Positions 32,831 to 43,956 of a stretch of 64,000 nt of DNA are shown in pieces. The number at the start of each line of letters is the position of its first letter. Position 1 is the stretch's first letter. Below the pieces are notes generated by a model. That model did no database searches. It had not been told where the DNA came from and saw only the letters and a program-made list of their open reading frames with translations. This stretch comes from Pocillopora verrucosa (lineage: Eukaryota; Cnidaria; Anthozoa; Scleractinia; Pocilloporidae): positions 16,377,378-16,441,377 of the forward strand of contig NC_089325.1 of the NCBI RefSeq assembly GCF_036669915.1, written 5' to 3'. Made by a program: the position numbers and the translations under genes.

Positions 32831-34983
32831 CCGTGAAGTGTTTTCAAAAATGGGAGCATTAAGCGTTCGCAAAATGCGACAGTTTTGTGCTCTGGAGTGC
32901 ACGACCGTAGATTGTTCGTAACATGCATGATTTGAGAAGCATATAGTAGAATGCACGACTACAAAAAGTCCCTCAGATGCATGAATTTGAATTACTCTTA
33001 AAACGCCGAATGTAAAGCGTTCTGGATGTAAGTCACGGGGACAGAACAACTGAAAGATTGTCCGGTTGGATTTAAGATTGCAACAGTTCATGGGTGGCGG
33101 TTAAACACAAAAAGTTCTTTGGTCAAAGTGAGAGGGAGCCAAATAACCCTAACCTCTGCTAGGCTCTCGATTCATGGAAATGAGCAGAAGAACGAAAATG
33201 GCGGGTTCATGCAGCCGTTTCCCTTAAACAAACACAACAGTCGTTCATCGCTTGCCCGCCAGTGAGTTAGAGCCTGAAAAAGGCTAAAATAATTCTAACT
33301 GATTAATTACTCAAAGGCAAAAATAACATGTTCATCAAAATTTATTGATTAGTTACTGGTAAAAAACATAAATGGACAAAAGATTAGCCCCCGTGACTAA
33401 ACAGCAACATTATTGATTTCTTTTATTTACAAGCATGATAAAGGAAACTGCAAAACGTAACGCGTAACGCCTATTTCTGCCACAGACATGTGGGTTCACG
33501 ACTTCCATTTTAATCACGATGGCCTCCACCGATTTTCTTCCGGTCAAAGAAACATCGAAGTGCTTGCCTTCTTTGAGATAAATCCTCCAGGGAGCGATCT
33601 CATTATGGGCCTCGATTGTCTGTTCATCAGTAAAGACAGCGAAGCTGTTGAAGAAAGCAAGCAATCTTTATTTTAATTCATTAATTTTTGGGACGTTTAA
33701 CAACTGTGCCGTTATGCGTCATGAGGTATCCGGTGACCTAGGAATTTTTTTTACAGTATTGCGATTATCTGGTTTCCAAGATACAACATAACCAAGTTTC
33801 TTCTAAAAGGTTTTATGAGCCATGGGATCAGCTTTTTTTATGATCTCTTTTAGTTCGGGTTTTTGCCTTTTTGTCTTTTTTTAGGTTTTTCTTATTTCAA
33901 AGCTTAGTTTTTAAGCGATTGATATCCCGGTTCACTGAAACATTCGAAACCTTAGTTGTTAGAGATTTTATCACACGGTTTTCAAGACATTCCATGACTT
34001 AGGCGCTTTAACCTGATTTTCAAGTTTCATTCTACCTTGTGTTGAGCGAAAAACTTATTTTTCAGCGATCTGAAAAGTCAGGAATACATTTCATTATAGT
34101 GCCCACGCGAGGATGGTTAAACGGTTTACTCAGGAGATTATTCCGTTTCACTTGGCACTCTGTGAATTTTGGAAGGAAAAACTTAGACATGTTTTTCACT
34201 TTCGATCTTCATCCAAATCCACATATTTTCCCTATCGTAAAATTTTAATTCAAAACGTTACCTTGCCAGCAATGAAATGGGATCCATCTCTTGAATGTAG
34301 TGGACCTGAAGGTTCTTCTGGTGTGTGTCCAATAGCAATTTCCACTTCCTACTAACTTTTGTGAAAATTGGTGACCCCAATGAGCCGTGAATGTCCGGCG
34401 GAATCCTCGGAGTGAAGACTGATTTTTCTTCCCCTCTAACAGGTACGACGAGGAGACGATTCTGCGAAGGAAATAAATTCAATAAGGTTACATCCAGAAA
34501 ACAAATCAAAGCCTCGTAAAATAAATAAAACTCCATTGTTGCCCCCAGGTTTGACGGTTTGGGTTCGAATTAAAAAAAAAAAGAACGCATCTTAACTTAC
34601 TATGACTGCTTCCCCACAAAGTCTTTGACCTTTCCTGCTCCATTAAGCCAAGATGGCGAGAAGTGGAGCAGCTGTCATGCACCGCGATTTCTTCCCGGCG
34701 AAGATGTGTGAGACAGCCAGCTACCTAGCATACATCCATTACTTTTCCACATGTAAGCATGTGGGCGGGAATCAAATATCTACGTTTGAAAGAAGAGAAT
34801 TTCAGTTAGAGTCAGCCAACCCCCTACTAATTAATTTTGACTACAGAGAGTTTCGTTAAAAGCTAAAGAAAGAAACGTGTAATTAAAAAAAGCTATTGTA
34901 ACTAGACCGGCAACGGACATCTAGCAGACATTCTATAACTGAGGGTTGCTTTCAACCAAAATTCGATGAGAAAAAAGAAAAAA
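32831..34983. other. Mostly non-coding; one unrecognised frame
   Basis: A minus-strand frame at 33410-33664 includes APWRIYLKEGKHFDVSL and VEAIVIKMEVVNPHV, which looks coding in composition. A TTCTTCAACAG acceptor-like site lies at its start, but I found no family and no partner exon. Confidence 0.3.
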
Positions 34984-35732
34984 GACACGTATGTATTTAT
35001 TCATGAAAGCATCACGCGTTGTGTTAAGCGGTGTTAGGTTACGCGAGGAACCGTTGACTTAAAACGTTATCAGGAATAGTTTGAAAAATGGTCGATTTAC
35101 AACGCTAAATATTCCGAAATGTGAACATTTTACACTCCTTGTGTATCCGTTGCGGTTTCTGGTGTTTTCTATCATGAGACGGCTGGGAAATATGCAAAGT
35201 TTTAGAACATACGTGTTTCGCCTTAGAGCTCTCTGCCATGAAAGCGACCCCGGCTAGGCGGGTTACCCCACCTTGAGACGTTTACATGGCAAATTGTCAC
35301 CCCGGCTGACGGGATTGCCCTACCTGGCAGACCGAGTAGCCCGCCTAGGCGGGTCACCCCACCTATCATGTAAACGTGATCAAGATAAAATAGGAAATTA
35401 TATGGACAGGCGGGTTACCCCACCTAGGCGGGTTACCTCACCTACCTGGGGTCCCCCACCTCCTCCGGAGTCCCTTTCATGGCAGAAAGCTCTAAAGCGA
35501 AACACGTGTGTATTAAAACTTTGTACATTCCTAGCCGTCTCAAGGCAGAAATCACCAAAAACTGCAACGGACGCACAAGGAGTGTAAAACGTTCACATTT
35601 CGGAATAATTAGCGTTGTAAATCGACCATATTTCAAACTATTCCTGATAACGTATTTAGTCAACAGTTCCTCGCGTAACCTAACACCGCGTAACACAACG
35701 CGTCTTCCTTTATGAATAAATACATATGTGTC
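34984..35732. mobile_element. Foldback MITE with about 270-bp arms
   Basis: Arms at about 34984-35255 and 35458-35732 are inverted copies of roughly 90 percent identity by eye. The spacer (35256-35457) is built from GC-rich repeats of the type GGCGGGTTACCCCACCTAG with short CATGTAAACG blocks. A related fragment of the spacer reappears at about 35885-35940. No coding capacity is seen. Confidence 0.8.
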
Positions 35733-35940
35733 TGAGAATTAATCTTTCGTCTTTCTCGAGACGTGAGCTTGCGACGCCTATGCTCAGAGTCTCTTATTGC
35801 AAGCGCAACAACAACCTTAAGAAAACTCATCCCAGCACCCCGGGGTTGTAAGATTGTATGTAAACGCGTATTATTTTTCGACCACGGTTAGGCAGGTTAC
35901 CTCACATACCTAGGGTCCCCCACCTCCATGTAAACAGGCC

Positions 35941-36933
35941 CTTAGAGAAGTTGTGGCAGATCGATCTTCGTGTCAAGCATATCATAAAGAGTTGCAAATT
36001 ATAGAATGAAAATAATTACCATGATATTCGTCGCTTTGTCGAGTTTGAAACACAGGAGCAAGTAAGTAAGCCATAGTTAACGATCACGATAAAGGCGAAG
36101 TTGTAAACATGCCGCTATAATGATTGTTTTATGTAACTCATTGACGTGGCGTCTAATTGACACCCAAAACCACCACCGGTAGAAAAAAGTTAATTGTTAC
36201 ATGATCGCCTTCTGTAGTCTCAAATGGACGAAAAGGTTTGAAATGTGTTCCTCTTTCAGCCCCTCCAAAACCCTAAATTTTTTAGCGTTCAGCCCAACGG
36301 ACTGGATGCCTGAAACGTGCGCGTCGAGTTTTAATGAAATTCAGTTAGGCATACGTCGCACTTGGCAAAAGTTCTAAAGTATGTTCTGCAGAACATCTAC
36401 CACAATGACAAAGCGCAAGCTTTCAGAAGAAACATTTTGCACACGCGAGGCCCACTACTGATAAATGTATGTAAACGTAAAGGAAATGACGAGACCAGGT
36501 ACCAGAATCACCTGCTCGTGAAGACTTTCAACATGCCAAAAAAATTATGATAAAGAATGAAATTTCCAATGATATTAAAAACGTCATCCATCAAGACTTA
36601 AGTGCGAATTTCTCAAAATCAGTTTGTGCAAATGTCTCAAAACTATTGCCTTAGTCCAAAGTTATCTTGCTCAGTTCAAAATTACATTCTAGTTCCGACT
36701 GCAAAACTAGTGTCACACTTGAAAATGGACTCGACAGCAGTATCCTAATGGTAGATCAACAAATTCTCGCAAAAGTTTGCAAAGTGCGAATACTTCCCAT
36801 CTGTCGAAATAATTTGTCCGAACCATCACTGAAGAGCGTTAGAACCTTGGTATCTCCTGTAGCGCTCAGAATTTCTAAGCTCAAGTTTGATCGCTCGACC
36901 ACTTTTTTGTTACCTTGTTCAACTAATAAAGCT
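35941..36933. other. Non-coding stretch, nothing recognised
   Basis: Only short frames; the plus-strand frame at 36667-36960 is unconvincing. Confidence 0.35.
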
Positions 36934-37417
36934 TTACGAAAAAGCTTTAACCCGTTTTAAACATTTACTACATTGAGCATTACCATCTGACCTTTTCATA
37001 GTTGTAGTACACCCCAGGGGGCAGGACATGCTTTCAAATTTATAGGTTTCCTGTTTGCGGATCAGTTGTTGCCCACGGGCACACGATATCTCCTCTTCTG
37101 AGCAGACTGACTTTTGTTGCAACACATCTCCCCGCTTAAACTTTGCTGGGCACAAGCCACAATGCTGCTCAATTTCCTGGCAGTCGTGGACATGCTGCCT
37201 GATATCCTCGAGGGGCACATCCCTCTCACAGCCCAGGCACTTGGCTGTTATGCCTTCCATCATTTTAGCCGCAAATAAGTTTCGACAGAAACTCATTCTT
37301 GGCTGCCTGCACATATGGCAGTTACGTGCCCCGTTTGCCTCCATTCGTTCGGCGCAGTGACCGCAAACGGAATGGCCACATGAGTTACATATTTTAGCAT
37401 CGACCATTGGACAAGTA
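36934..37417 (-). CDS. RING/TRAF-type zinc-finger protein, exon 2
   Basis: Minus-strand exon 2 follows a TTCACGTTGCAG acceptor and ends at a TAA (36934-36936). With exon 1 it gives 558 nt, 185 residues. The joined sequence reads FLCEIC across the splice, then TCPMVDAKICNSCGHSVCGHC and CHMC. This is a complete C3HC4 RING: C-x2-C, C-x-H, C-x2-C, C-x2-C. A TRAF-type zinc-finger region follows (CLGCERDVPLEDIRQHVHDC, HCGLCPAKFKRGD, CSKC). RING proteins of this shape are usually E3 ubiquitin ligases, often in immune or stress signalling. There is no TRAF-C/MATH domain, so the protein is short. Confidence 0.8.
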
Positions 37418-37489
37418 CTGCAACGTGAATAAATATAAATTTGGAATAACCATGAGACAACCATGACTTGAAGAGTTCGCTATACGTAC

Positions 37490-37563
37490 CAAATCTCACA
37501 TAAAAATTTCTGTGGGAAACCGGTAAGGTCGATGAAATCGAAATAGTATTGTGTAGACGACAT
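37490..37563 (-). CDS. RING/TRAF-type zinc-finger protein, exon 1
   Basis: The exon runs from ATG 37563 to a GTACGT donor (37484-37489), 74 nt, phase 2. It reads MSSTQYYFDFIDLTGFPQKF then LCEI, supplying the first cysteine of the RING; the second is rebuilt across the splice. The frame extends upstream, but the ATG plus the matching copy at 38690-38755 support this start. The intron is short (72 bp). Confidence 0.8.
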
Positions 37564-38509
37564 GCTTAATTTTGTGATTGAACCTTGCCTTGCGGTTCTG
37601 CCTACGCTACATGACAACGCAACAAGCCTCCTTTTCATGGATGCCTGATCAAAACACCGGAAATGGTTCGATGAATAGGACATTTTAGTACGAATGAAGG
37701 CATTGTTAGAAAAAAGATGGCGATCACTACTAAAACACCACACGAGTACTAGCACCCAATGTGTGAAAGTCGGCCAAACCTCCTCACATCATTTTGCTAT
37801 ATTCGAACGCCTGTTGGCCTGTTTTTTTCCCTATTGTTACTAACTGTAAGAATTTTGTTCAAGATCACGACAGTTTCTCTTTCGTGATATTTCGTGATTA
37901 CCTTTGCTTGTGACATTTCTTGATAGAGTGCAAAGAAATTGGATTCTAATTATTCCTGGAGCTGGACAGGTTAAAGATATCGAAGAGGGAGTTTAATTCA
38001 GAGGGAATAAAAAAACATGTGCACGTTGAATTTGAGGTCACCACTTTTACCAAGGCGTAACTTTGTCAAAGGGGAAGCCATAGGAAAGGAGGGGAATAGT
38101 TTGGTCCAACATGGAACAAAAGTATAGATGAAAGAAACGATTGCTAACGCTAACTTTTTTGTTTCAAAATTTTAAGTGACAGTTTTTATGTTACAATGTT
38201 CACACTTAATTCTTCTACAAAATCGCCAGTGATCGCTCTCAACTTACTGGCCCTACGTGCCACCTGCAAATTCGTGAACAGAGCGTTTCGCGCCTCTTTT
38301 TTGAACATTGTGATTGGATTGTGATTTCAACCACGAGCGACATCGCTAGTCAAGCCAGTGATACACAGAAGAAAGATAGAAAAGATCTAATACTTGGAAT
38401 AGGTTACAATTATTTCTTCGCGTATCACACACAAAAAAAACCCCAACAAACAAAAAACAAAAGAATAAAGAAAAAAGCAGGTGGGACTTCAAACAATTTC
38501 GTGTTGAGT
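37564..38509. other. Non-coding spacer between gene and pseudogene copy
   Basis: No feature recognised. It probably contains the promoter of the RING gene at its left end. Confidence 0.35.
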
Positions 38510-38760
38510 TGTTGCGGCGCAGTGACCCCATAGGGAATGGCCACACTGGTCAGAGACCTTGGCCATCGACCCATCGGACAAGTACTGTGAAATTTAAAAA
38601 TGGAATAGAAATGTAAAATAAAAAAAATAAAATAGATACGTTAAGTTGATTTATGTTCGAGGAATTACCTCTGAAACAACCATGTTTGAGAAAGGTCGCG
38701 ATACCTACCAAATTTCACGTAAAAATTGCTTTGAAATATCGCTGAGATCGATGTCTTAGG
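38510..38760 (-). pseudogene. Decayed partial copy of the RING/TRAF zinc-finger gene
   Basis: The exon 1 equivalent (about 38695-38755) reads IDLSDISKQFLREIW, matching FIDLTGFPQKFLCEIW of the intact gene. The RING cysteine is replaced by arginine. The exon 2 equivalent (about 38510-38590) keeps the CACAG acceptor and ACTTGTCC, then shifts frame and meets TGA, though GHSLWGHCA is still readable. The remainder of exon 2 is missing. It is a tandem duplicate about 1.1 kb upstream of the intact gene. Confidence 0.7.
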
Positions 38761-40177
38761 TTCTAAGTAGTAATTTGATAGCATTCGCTTTAAACAAGTG
38801 ATTTAAAAAAAGAAACACCTGGTAGCCAGCATCATTTCAACGAGGTACAGGAGCGATTCGGGATCGATGAGAACACAATGAGGTACTTGAAACGAAGGCA
38901 CGAACGGTGCCAACTTCATGGGACCTGTCCAGAACGATTATTACCATAAGTTTGTGGATTTGATTCAGAATTGATATCTCGCACTCTGCTTTTGTTCGCA
39001 GGTGACTTTCAGAACAGAATAAGAACAGTCCTAAAAAAGAAAACAATCCAAGGAAAGTCGTCTTTTCAAATTTATTCTGTGTTGTTGTTATTAAAAACGT
39101 AAAAAAAATGAAACTTGTTATTTCTTTCTCTATGACCTAATAATTAGATTACTTCCACTTAAAGTAAACAGGTGTTGGATGCGTGATTAGACGAGCCGAA
39201 AAAAGTTTTTCGTGTCTCAGAAATTCATTGACGATGGCCAAACCCAGTTGATGCCCTACCCCTGACAATCAAGGCAATCTCCAAATTATTTTCCAATTTT
39301 CATTATTTCTTGGCACTTCAAAAATCATACTTCTATGGACATTCGGTAGTGTTAGATTCCTAAATCAATCATCGAACTCAAATTATCATGTTTCAGACCG
39401 CCTTGACTCTCTTCCTGAGGTCTTAAGTACTAGGGTTACAAGTAACTGAACGCCGTGAATTTTAAGAACACTTAACTGACATATCTTAACTGCCACCTGT
39501 GACATAATTTAATTGCCACCCAAGAAAGGTGGCAATCTTAAATCAAACTCTCAGTAGTTCTGTCTCAGCAACTTACATCCAGAACCCTTTACATTCGGAA
39601 TTTTAAGAGTAATTCAAACTCGTGTAATTCCAACTGGTTAAACGAGTCAGTAAATTCCAAATAAAAACCATATTCATTGATCCTTCATTTGTGCATCAAA
39701 AACTAATATACCCCTGGCAACTTTATTTTTCAACGTTTAAAAATACATGCATTCTGTGACAGTCTGATGGTCTGATGAGACTTATTACAGGCCTTTAAAT
39801 AGAAAAAAAAGAACTTGTACAACTAATAACACTTATAGTATCAGTGAGGATGAAAGTCGAACTTAATTTAAATAATGAGAGTTTTGCTAACCTTGTTATG
39901 ATATCATACTGTTACAGAAGGAGTAATGAAACTTGTTCTGGAGAACTACCTTGGGGCTTTGACATCATCAACCCCATAGGTATAAAAACTTGTACCTACA
40001 TGAAATTGACATTTCACTTGTTTTCACCTGATGCAGAATGACATGAAAAAGGAAATAGAATTGGTCTAGAAAAAATTTACGACGACAGTACTTAACAAGG
40101 AAGAAACAGTGTATGATCCGGACAGTTTCAGCTAATTTTGCATATCAGCAGGTGCAACAAAGATATTCGACACTTTT
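38761..40177. other. Non-coding stretch, nothing recognised
   Basis: Short frames only. The frame at 39844-40041 may belong to the degenerate coding zone that follows, but this is unsupported. Confidence 0.3.
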
Positions 40178-41160
40178 ATGGGTTCTGCCACTAGTTATCG
40201 GCATTTAACAGACCGAGTACGCCTAAACAAAAAAAGGTTGTTTAATTCATTTACAACTTTGGTTATCAACTCAGCAAAACATGCAATTCTCTTCAAGAAG
40301 ATCATGCTATTTATCGCAGGAGTAATCAGAAAAGCCAAGAAGGCATTAACAGAGAACTTATCGTGGGGCATACATGTTCCAGAAGAACTCTTAACAACGT
40401 TTCACACAAAATGTCAGACTCTCATTACAAATATCTTGAAGATTTTATAACAACAGCTATATATCGCAAATGGCTAACTTCTAACAATTGATGATTTGAC
40501 AGCCATTGAAACGAAAAGAAGGAGGAAAAACTGGAGGAAAAATTGTCAGAGGCAAAACAATGTGTTTGATAGTTATTAAGGCTTTTAAGGATATTCAAGC
40601 TGTACCAGAAACACACGCCCTTTGTACACACGACCTTAATGGCATGAACATTGAATTAAGCCTTGGACTAATTACTGCTGCATCGTCCATACACGACATC
40701 AGTAACAGTTATGCATGTGCTCAAGTACTGTCCTCCATGTTTGTAAAAGTCTCTCAGAGTCCAGGACATAGTCTATTCTCCTCCAACAACAGATGCAACA
40801 CAAGTGTTCCAACTCTTGTCACAATGCCAACAATGTACCCCAACAAATAAATGAAGACTGCTGTTTACCTCTAGGTTATCACTGTGATACCAAAACAGAT
40901 CAAACAAAAGAATGTGATTTAACTCTGTGCAACATTTCCAGCCAGGATGAGAATTGGAACCTCTTGTAAGGTTGCTTTCACTCGTTCCATGATGTTTGCC
41001 TCAATAAATCAACTTCATGTCCACTGTGTAAGGAGATTCTGAAAAAAAAAGGAGGTAACTTAGTGAGACAGCTAAAGAAAGCCAATTTACATCCTTCATC
41101 TAACATTCATGAAACTAACGTGCCCACGTGCATTTGCCAGTCCTTCGTAGGTAGAAGACC
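40178..41160 (+). pseudogene. Degenerate coding region ending in a RING-H2-like finger
   Basis: Three open stretches in different frames follow each other: 40178-40450, 40506-40850 and 40811-41160. The last reads CNISSQDENWNLL, then a TAA at 40967-40969, then GCFHSFHDVCLNKSTSCPLC. The pattern C-x-H-x2-FH-x2-C...C-P-L-C is that of a RING-H2 finger. The earlier stretches include THALCTHDLNGMNIELSLG, which I cannot place. Frameshifts and the internal stop suggest a dead, probably repeat-derived gene. Confidence 0.45.
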
Positions 41161-41579
41161 TAGTGGTAGTAATGCATGCAATGTCTTTCAGCATAGATAA
41201 AGTAATGAAAATTTGAAGAAACTTGAACTCGTTTCAGACCTGCCTTTCTTTTCTGGGAGAGATCTTGAAGACCACTTTACATAGCACCATTAGCATTTTC
41301 CTGCGTTTGACTTGGTAATTAGCAGGAAAATATGCTCTTTTCGGTATCTTACGTTTGTTTGGGCATGTGCACTGGTATGTGGATAATAAGTGGGGCAATA
41401 AATTTGGGCGGACATCTCGGTCTTGCTATTCCAGCGTTCGGATAATTTTTGTTTGTTTATGATGTTTAATCGTGTGTGTGTGTTCTTTCTGCTTTTATTT
41501 TGCATACCATGTAGTCGGATCTTCGGGCTGCTGTTCTCCAGTGATCTGATGTTTTGCACTACCTTGCAAGTTCTATTCC
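41161..41579. other. Non-coding stretch, nothing recognised
   Basis: No feature beyond short frames. Confidence 0.35.
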
Positions 41580-42048
41580 GGATGTTGCGTTGGCCATTAG
41601 AGCACCAAGTACTTCATCCAGGTTTTTTCTCTTCTTACAATAGATCGATAACATGGCTTGACAGCTATTCCTGCATCTCTGTTTCACTTTTGCTATTTGT
41701 TTGCGTCATTTAATGACTGAGGCGAAGACAGCATCTCCCCTGGAGTCAGCAGGACATAGCATTGGCTGGTTTCACCAGTTAGGTGGCGAGCCGTCTCCTA
41801 CTTAACATTCGCTGGTGAAGGGTATTCTTACTGGTGCGCAGTGTTCGCTGGCCCATCATACATCCAAGAAGGAGCCTATCGCCGTCTTTCAGTTAGAACA
41901 GTTAGTTGGCTACAAGGAGGACTCGTTGGACTCTTTGTATGATACTCGTTCAGTTGTTATATGCTTGCTAGCTTTTGCTGCCTTTCTCAGATTTGATGAG
42001 CTTGCTAAGGTTGTTCGATCCGATGTTAAAATCGAAAATGACATATTA
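41580..42048 (+). pseudogene. DIRS-type tyrosine recombinase, N-terminal and mid part (left half of interrupted gene)
   Basis: Read across frames, [27 protein letters not shown] and [20 protein letters not shown] match the core-binding part of DIRS-type and XerD-like eukaryotic tyrosine recombinases. A TAA follows GEPSPT. Then [20 protein letters not shown] leads to [17 protein letters not shown], which holds the first catalytic arginine, and [10 protein letters not shown]. The family sequence then breaks off at about 42048. The missing continuation (SLIIQSSKTDQYRDGAS) appears 16.3 kb away at about 58340. Confidence 0.7.
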
Positions 42049-42509
42049 AATTATTTATCATATAAACAACGCTGTTATGCAGAGATTTCCAGCCCTGAGA
42101 AAAGCCGTTACGACACACGTGAAAAAATGCCATATTTTTTCACGTGTGTTTGATGTAGCCAATCAGCTGCTGACACGTCATTTGCGTTTGGCGCGACTCG
42201 GTTAGGTAGATGAATGAACGGCAAAGCCTTCACCATTCTCAATCCATGGTAGTTTGTCGGAATTTTCTCGGATTATGGCTGCTAAAACACTGAAAATCCG
42301 TATCGCCGACAGACAGTGACGTTCAAACTTTCCTAGAAGGGGAAGAAAACCAACTGGAAGATTTACCACAGGCCGATTTTGGCCGTTTACCTAAAATAAT
42401 TCTTCTGCCGGTATGGACAAAGTTTTGTAAATTGAAAATTAGGGTTATCCTCGGTGTAAAAACCTCACAACTGACGTCACAGCATCTATGACAGCCAGGG
42501 CTTGATCGC

Positions 42510-42870
42510 TAATGAATGGATCAGTAGATCAATGGATCGATGGATGAGTAGTTCAATGGATCGATGGAAGATCAGTATGGATCACTAGATCAATGGATCA
42601 CTAGATCGATGGATCGCTAGATCGCTAGATCGCTAGATCGCTAGATCGCTAGATCGCTAGATCGCTAGATCGCTAGATCGCTAGATCGCTAGATCGCTAG
42701 ATCGCTAGATCGCTAGATCGCTAGATCGCTAGATCGCTAGATCGCTAGATCGCTAGATCGATGGATCAGTAGGTCGATGGATCGGTAGATCGATGGATCA
42801 GTATATCGATGGATCGGTAGATCGATGGATCGGTAGATCAATGGATCGGTAGATCGATGGATCAGTAGGG
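42510..42870. repeat. GATC-centred satellite: GATCGCTA units within GATCNATG repeats
   Basis: From about 42598 to 42756 the octamer GATCGCTA repeats about 20 times without interruption. On both sides lie looser units of the type GATCGATG, GATCAGTA and GATCGGTA. The right subterminal region (about 57940-57970) holds a few similar GATC units in inverted sense. The placement just inside the terminal inverted repeat suggests amplified subterminal transposase-binding units. Confidence 0.85.
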
Positions 42871-43956
42871 TACACTATATCTTCAGAGGGCTACTTTTTG
42901 TTGAAAATTTGCCTCCCCACTGAAACTGAAAATCTAACATTACCAAAAAAGGAAAGCAAAATCTTAAAACACACACGAGATATTTAGAAAAAGAGGGGTT
43001 TTATATACAATTTTTATATAAAAGTTAACAAAATATGGATAGGTGCCATATTCTTCACAGTGCCTTGACTCCCGGGCGAACTTTCCGCGCGAAATGGCCT
43101 CGTGCAGGGAGCTCTTATTCCGAGAACTCATAAGCATTTCTTTTGGTTACATGCGATTTCGCTACGTGGCTCTTCAATTGTCTTTACTTAAATTTGACTA
43201 CACTGAGATCATGAAACGAGTTCTAAAGAATAGAGAAAAGTCCTTGCGCAGCGAAAAAATGAACGCAAAAGGGAAAGCTAGTTCGACAGTGTCTTGGGTG
43301 TTGTTTGGTTTGATCAACCTTCAAACGTGCAACTCGAAGAAAACACGTCTAATGAAACTCAACCTTATTTTTCGTCTGCTTATTTTCCCATTGCGATCGC
43401 CAGGTGAACTTTATAATTAGGAGAACGTGACTGTCACACCATTGGAATTGCTTGGCTGGCGGCATGTCATGTTGGCATACATCTCAGGTGAAGGCGTGAC
43501 ATGTGTAGAATCGACAGATTTTAATGAAATTTGGCCTGAAAAGTCATTAAACATCAAAAACCAGAGAAATCCTGACACACATTTAGAGACTGATCCTTGC
43601 TGATTGATACTGTGCAGTACTTTTGAGGAAGCGATGGTGTTTGATACCTGATTAATTCAGCAGAATGTCAATCGATCGTTTTCTATTTTCTGGCTTCTAA
43701 CTTCTTAAAGAAGGCTCTGCATACATAGTGAATATTTTTTTTCGAAATCTGCAGTTCATAACCTTTCTATTGATATATAGTTTGTGGTAGTTAACTTCGA
43801 AACAACACGTGTACGATTTTTTTTTCAAAAAACACCCGCGAAGGTATTGTGTCAGCTTAACGTGACAAAAACCTCACACGAACCAATCAGAAGGTGAGAT
43901 TCCCACGTGTATTTTGTTTGGAGTTTTCCCTGAGAGCGTCCTTCATTTCGCGCACA
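42871..43956. other. Left non-coding region of the large transposon
   Basis: A 125-codon frame at 43043-43420 has no recognisable similarity. The right part is probably the promoter and 5' UTR of the P-loop gene. Confidence 0.35.

Noticed and set aside
42598..42756. CRISPR-like array
   Set aside because: The 8-bp units are contiguous, with no unique spacers, in a eukaryotic genome.
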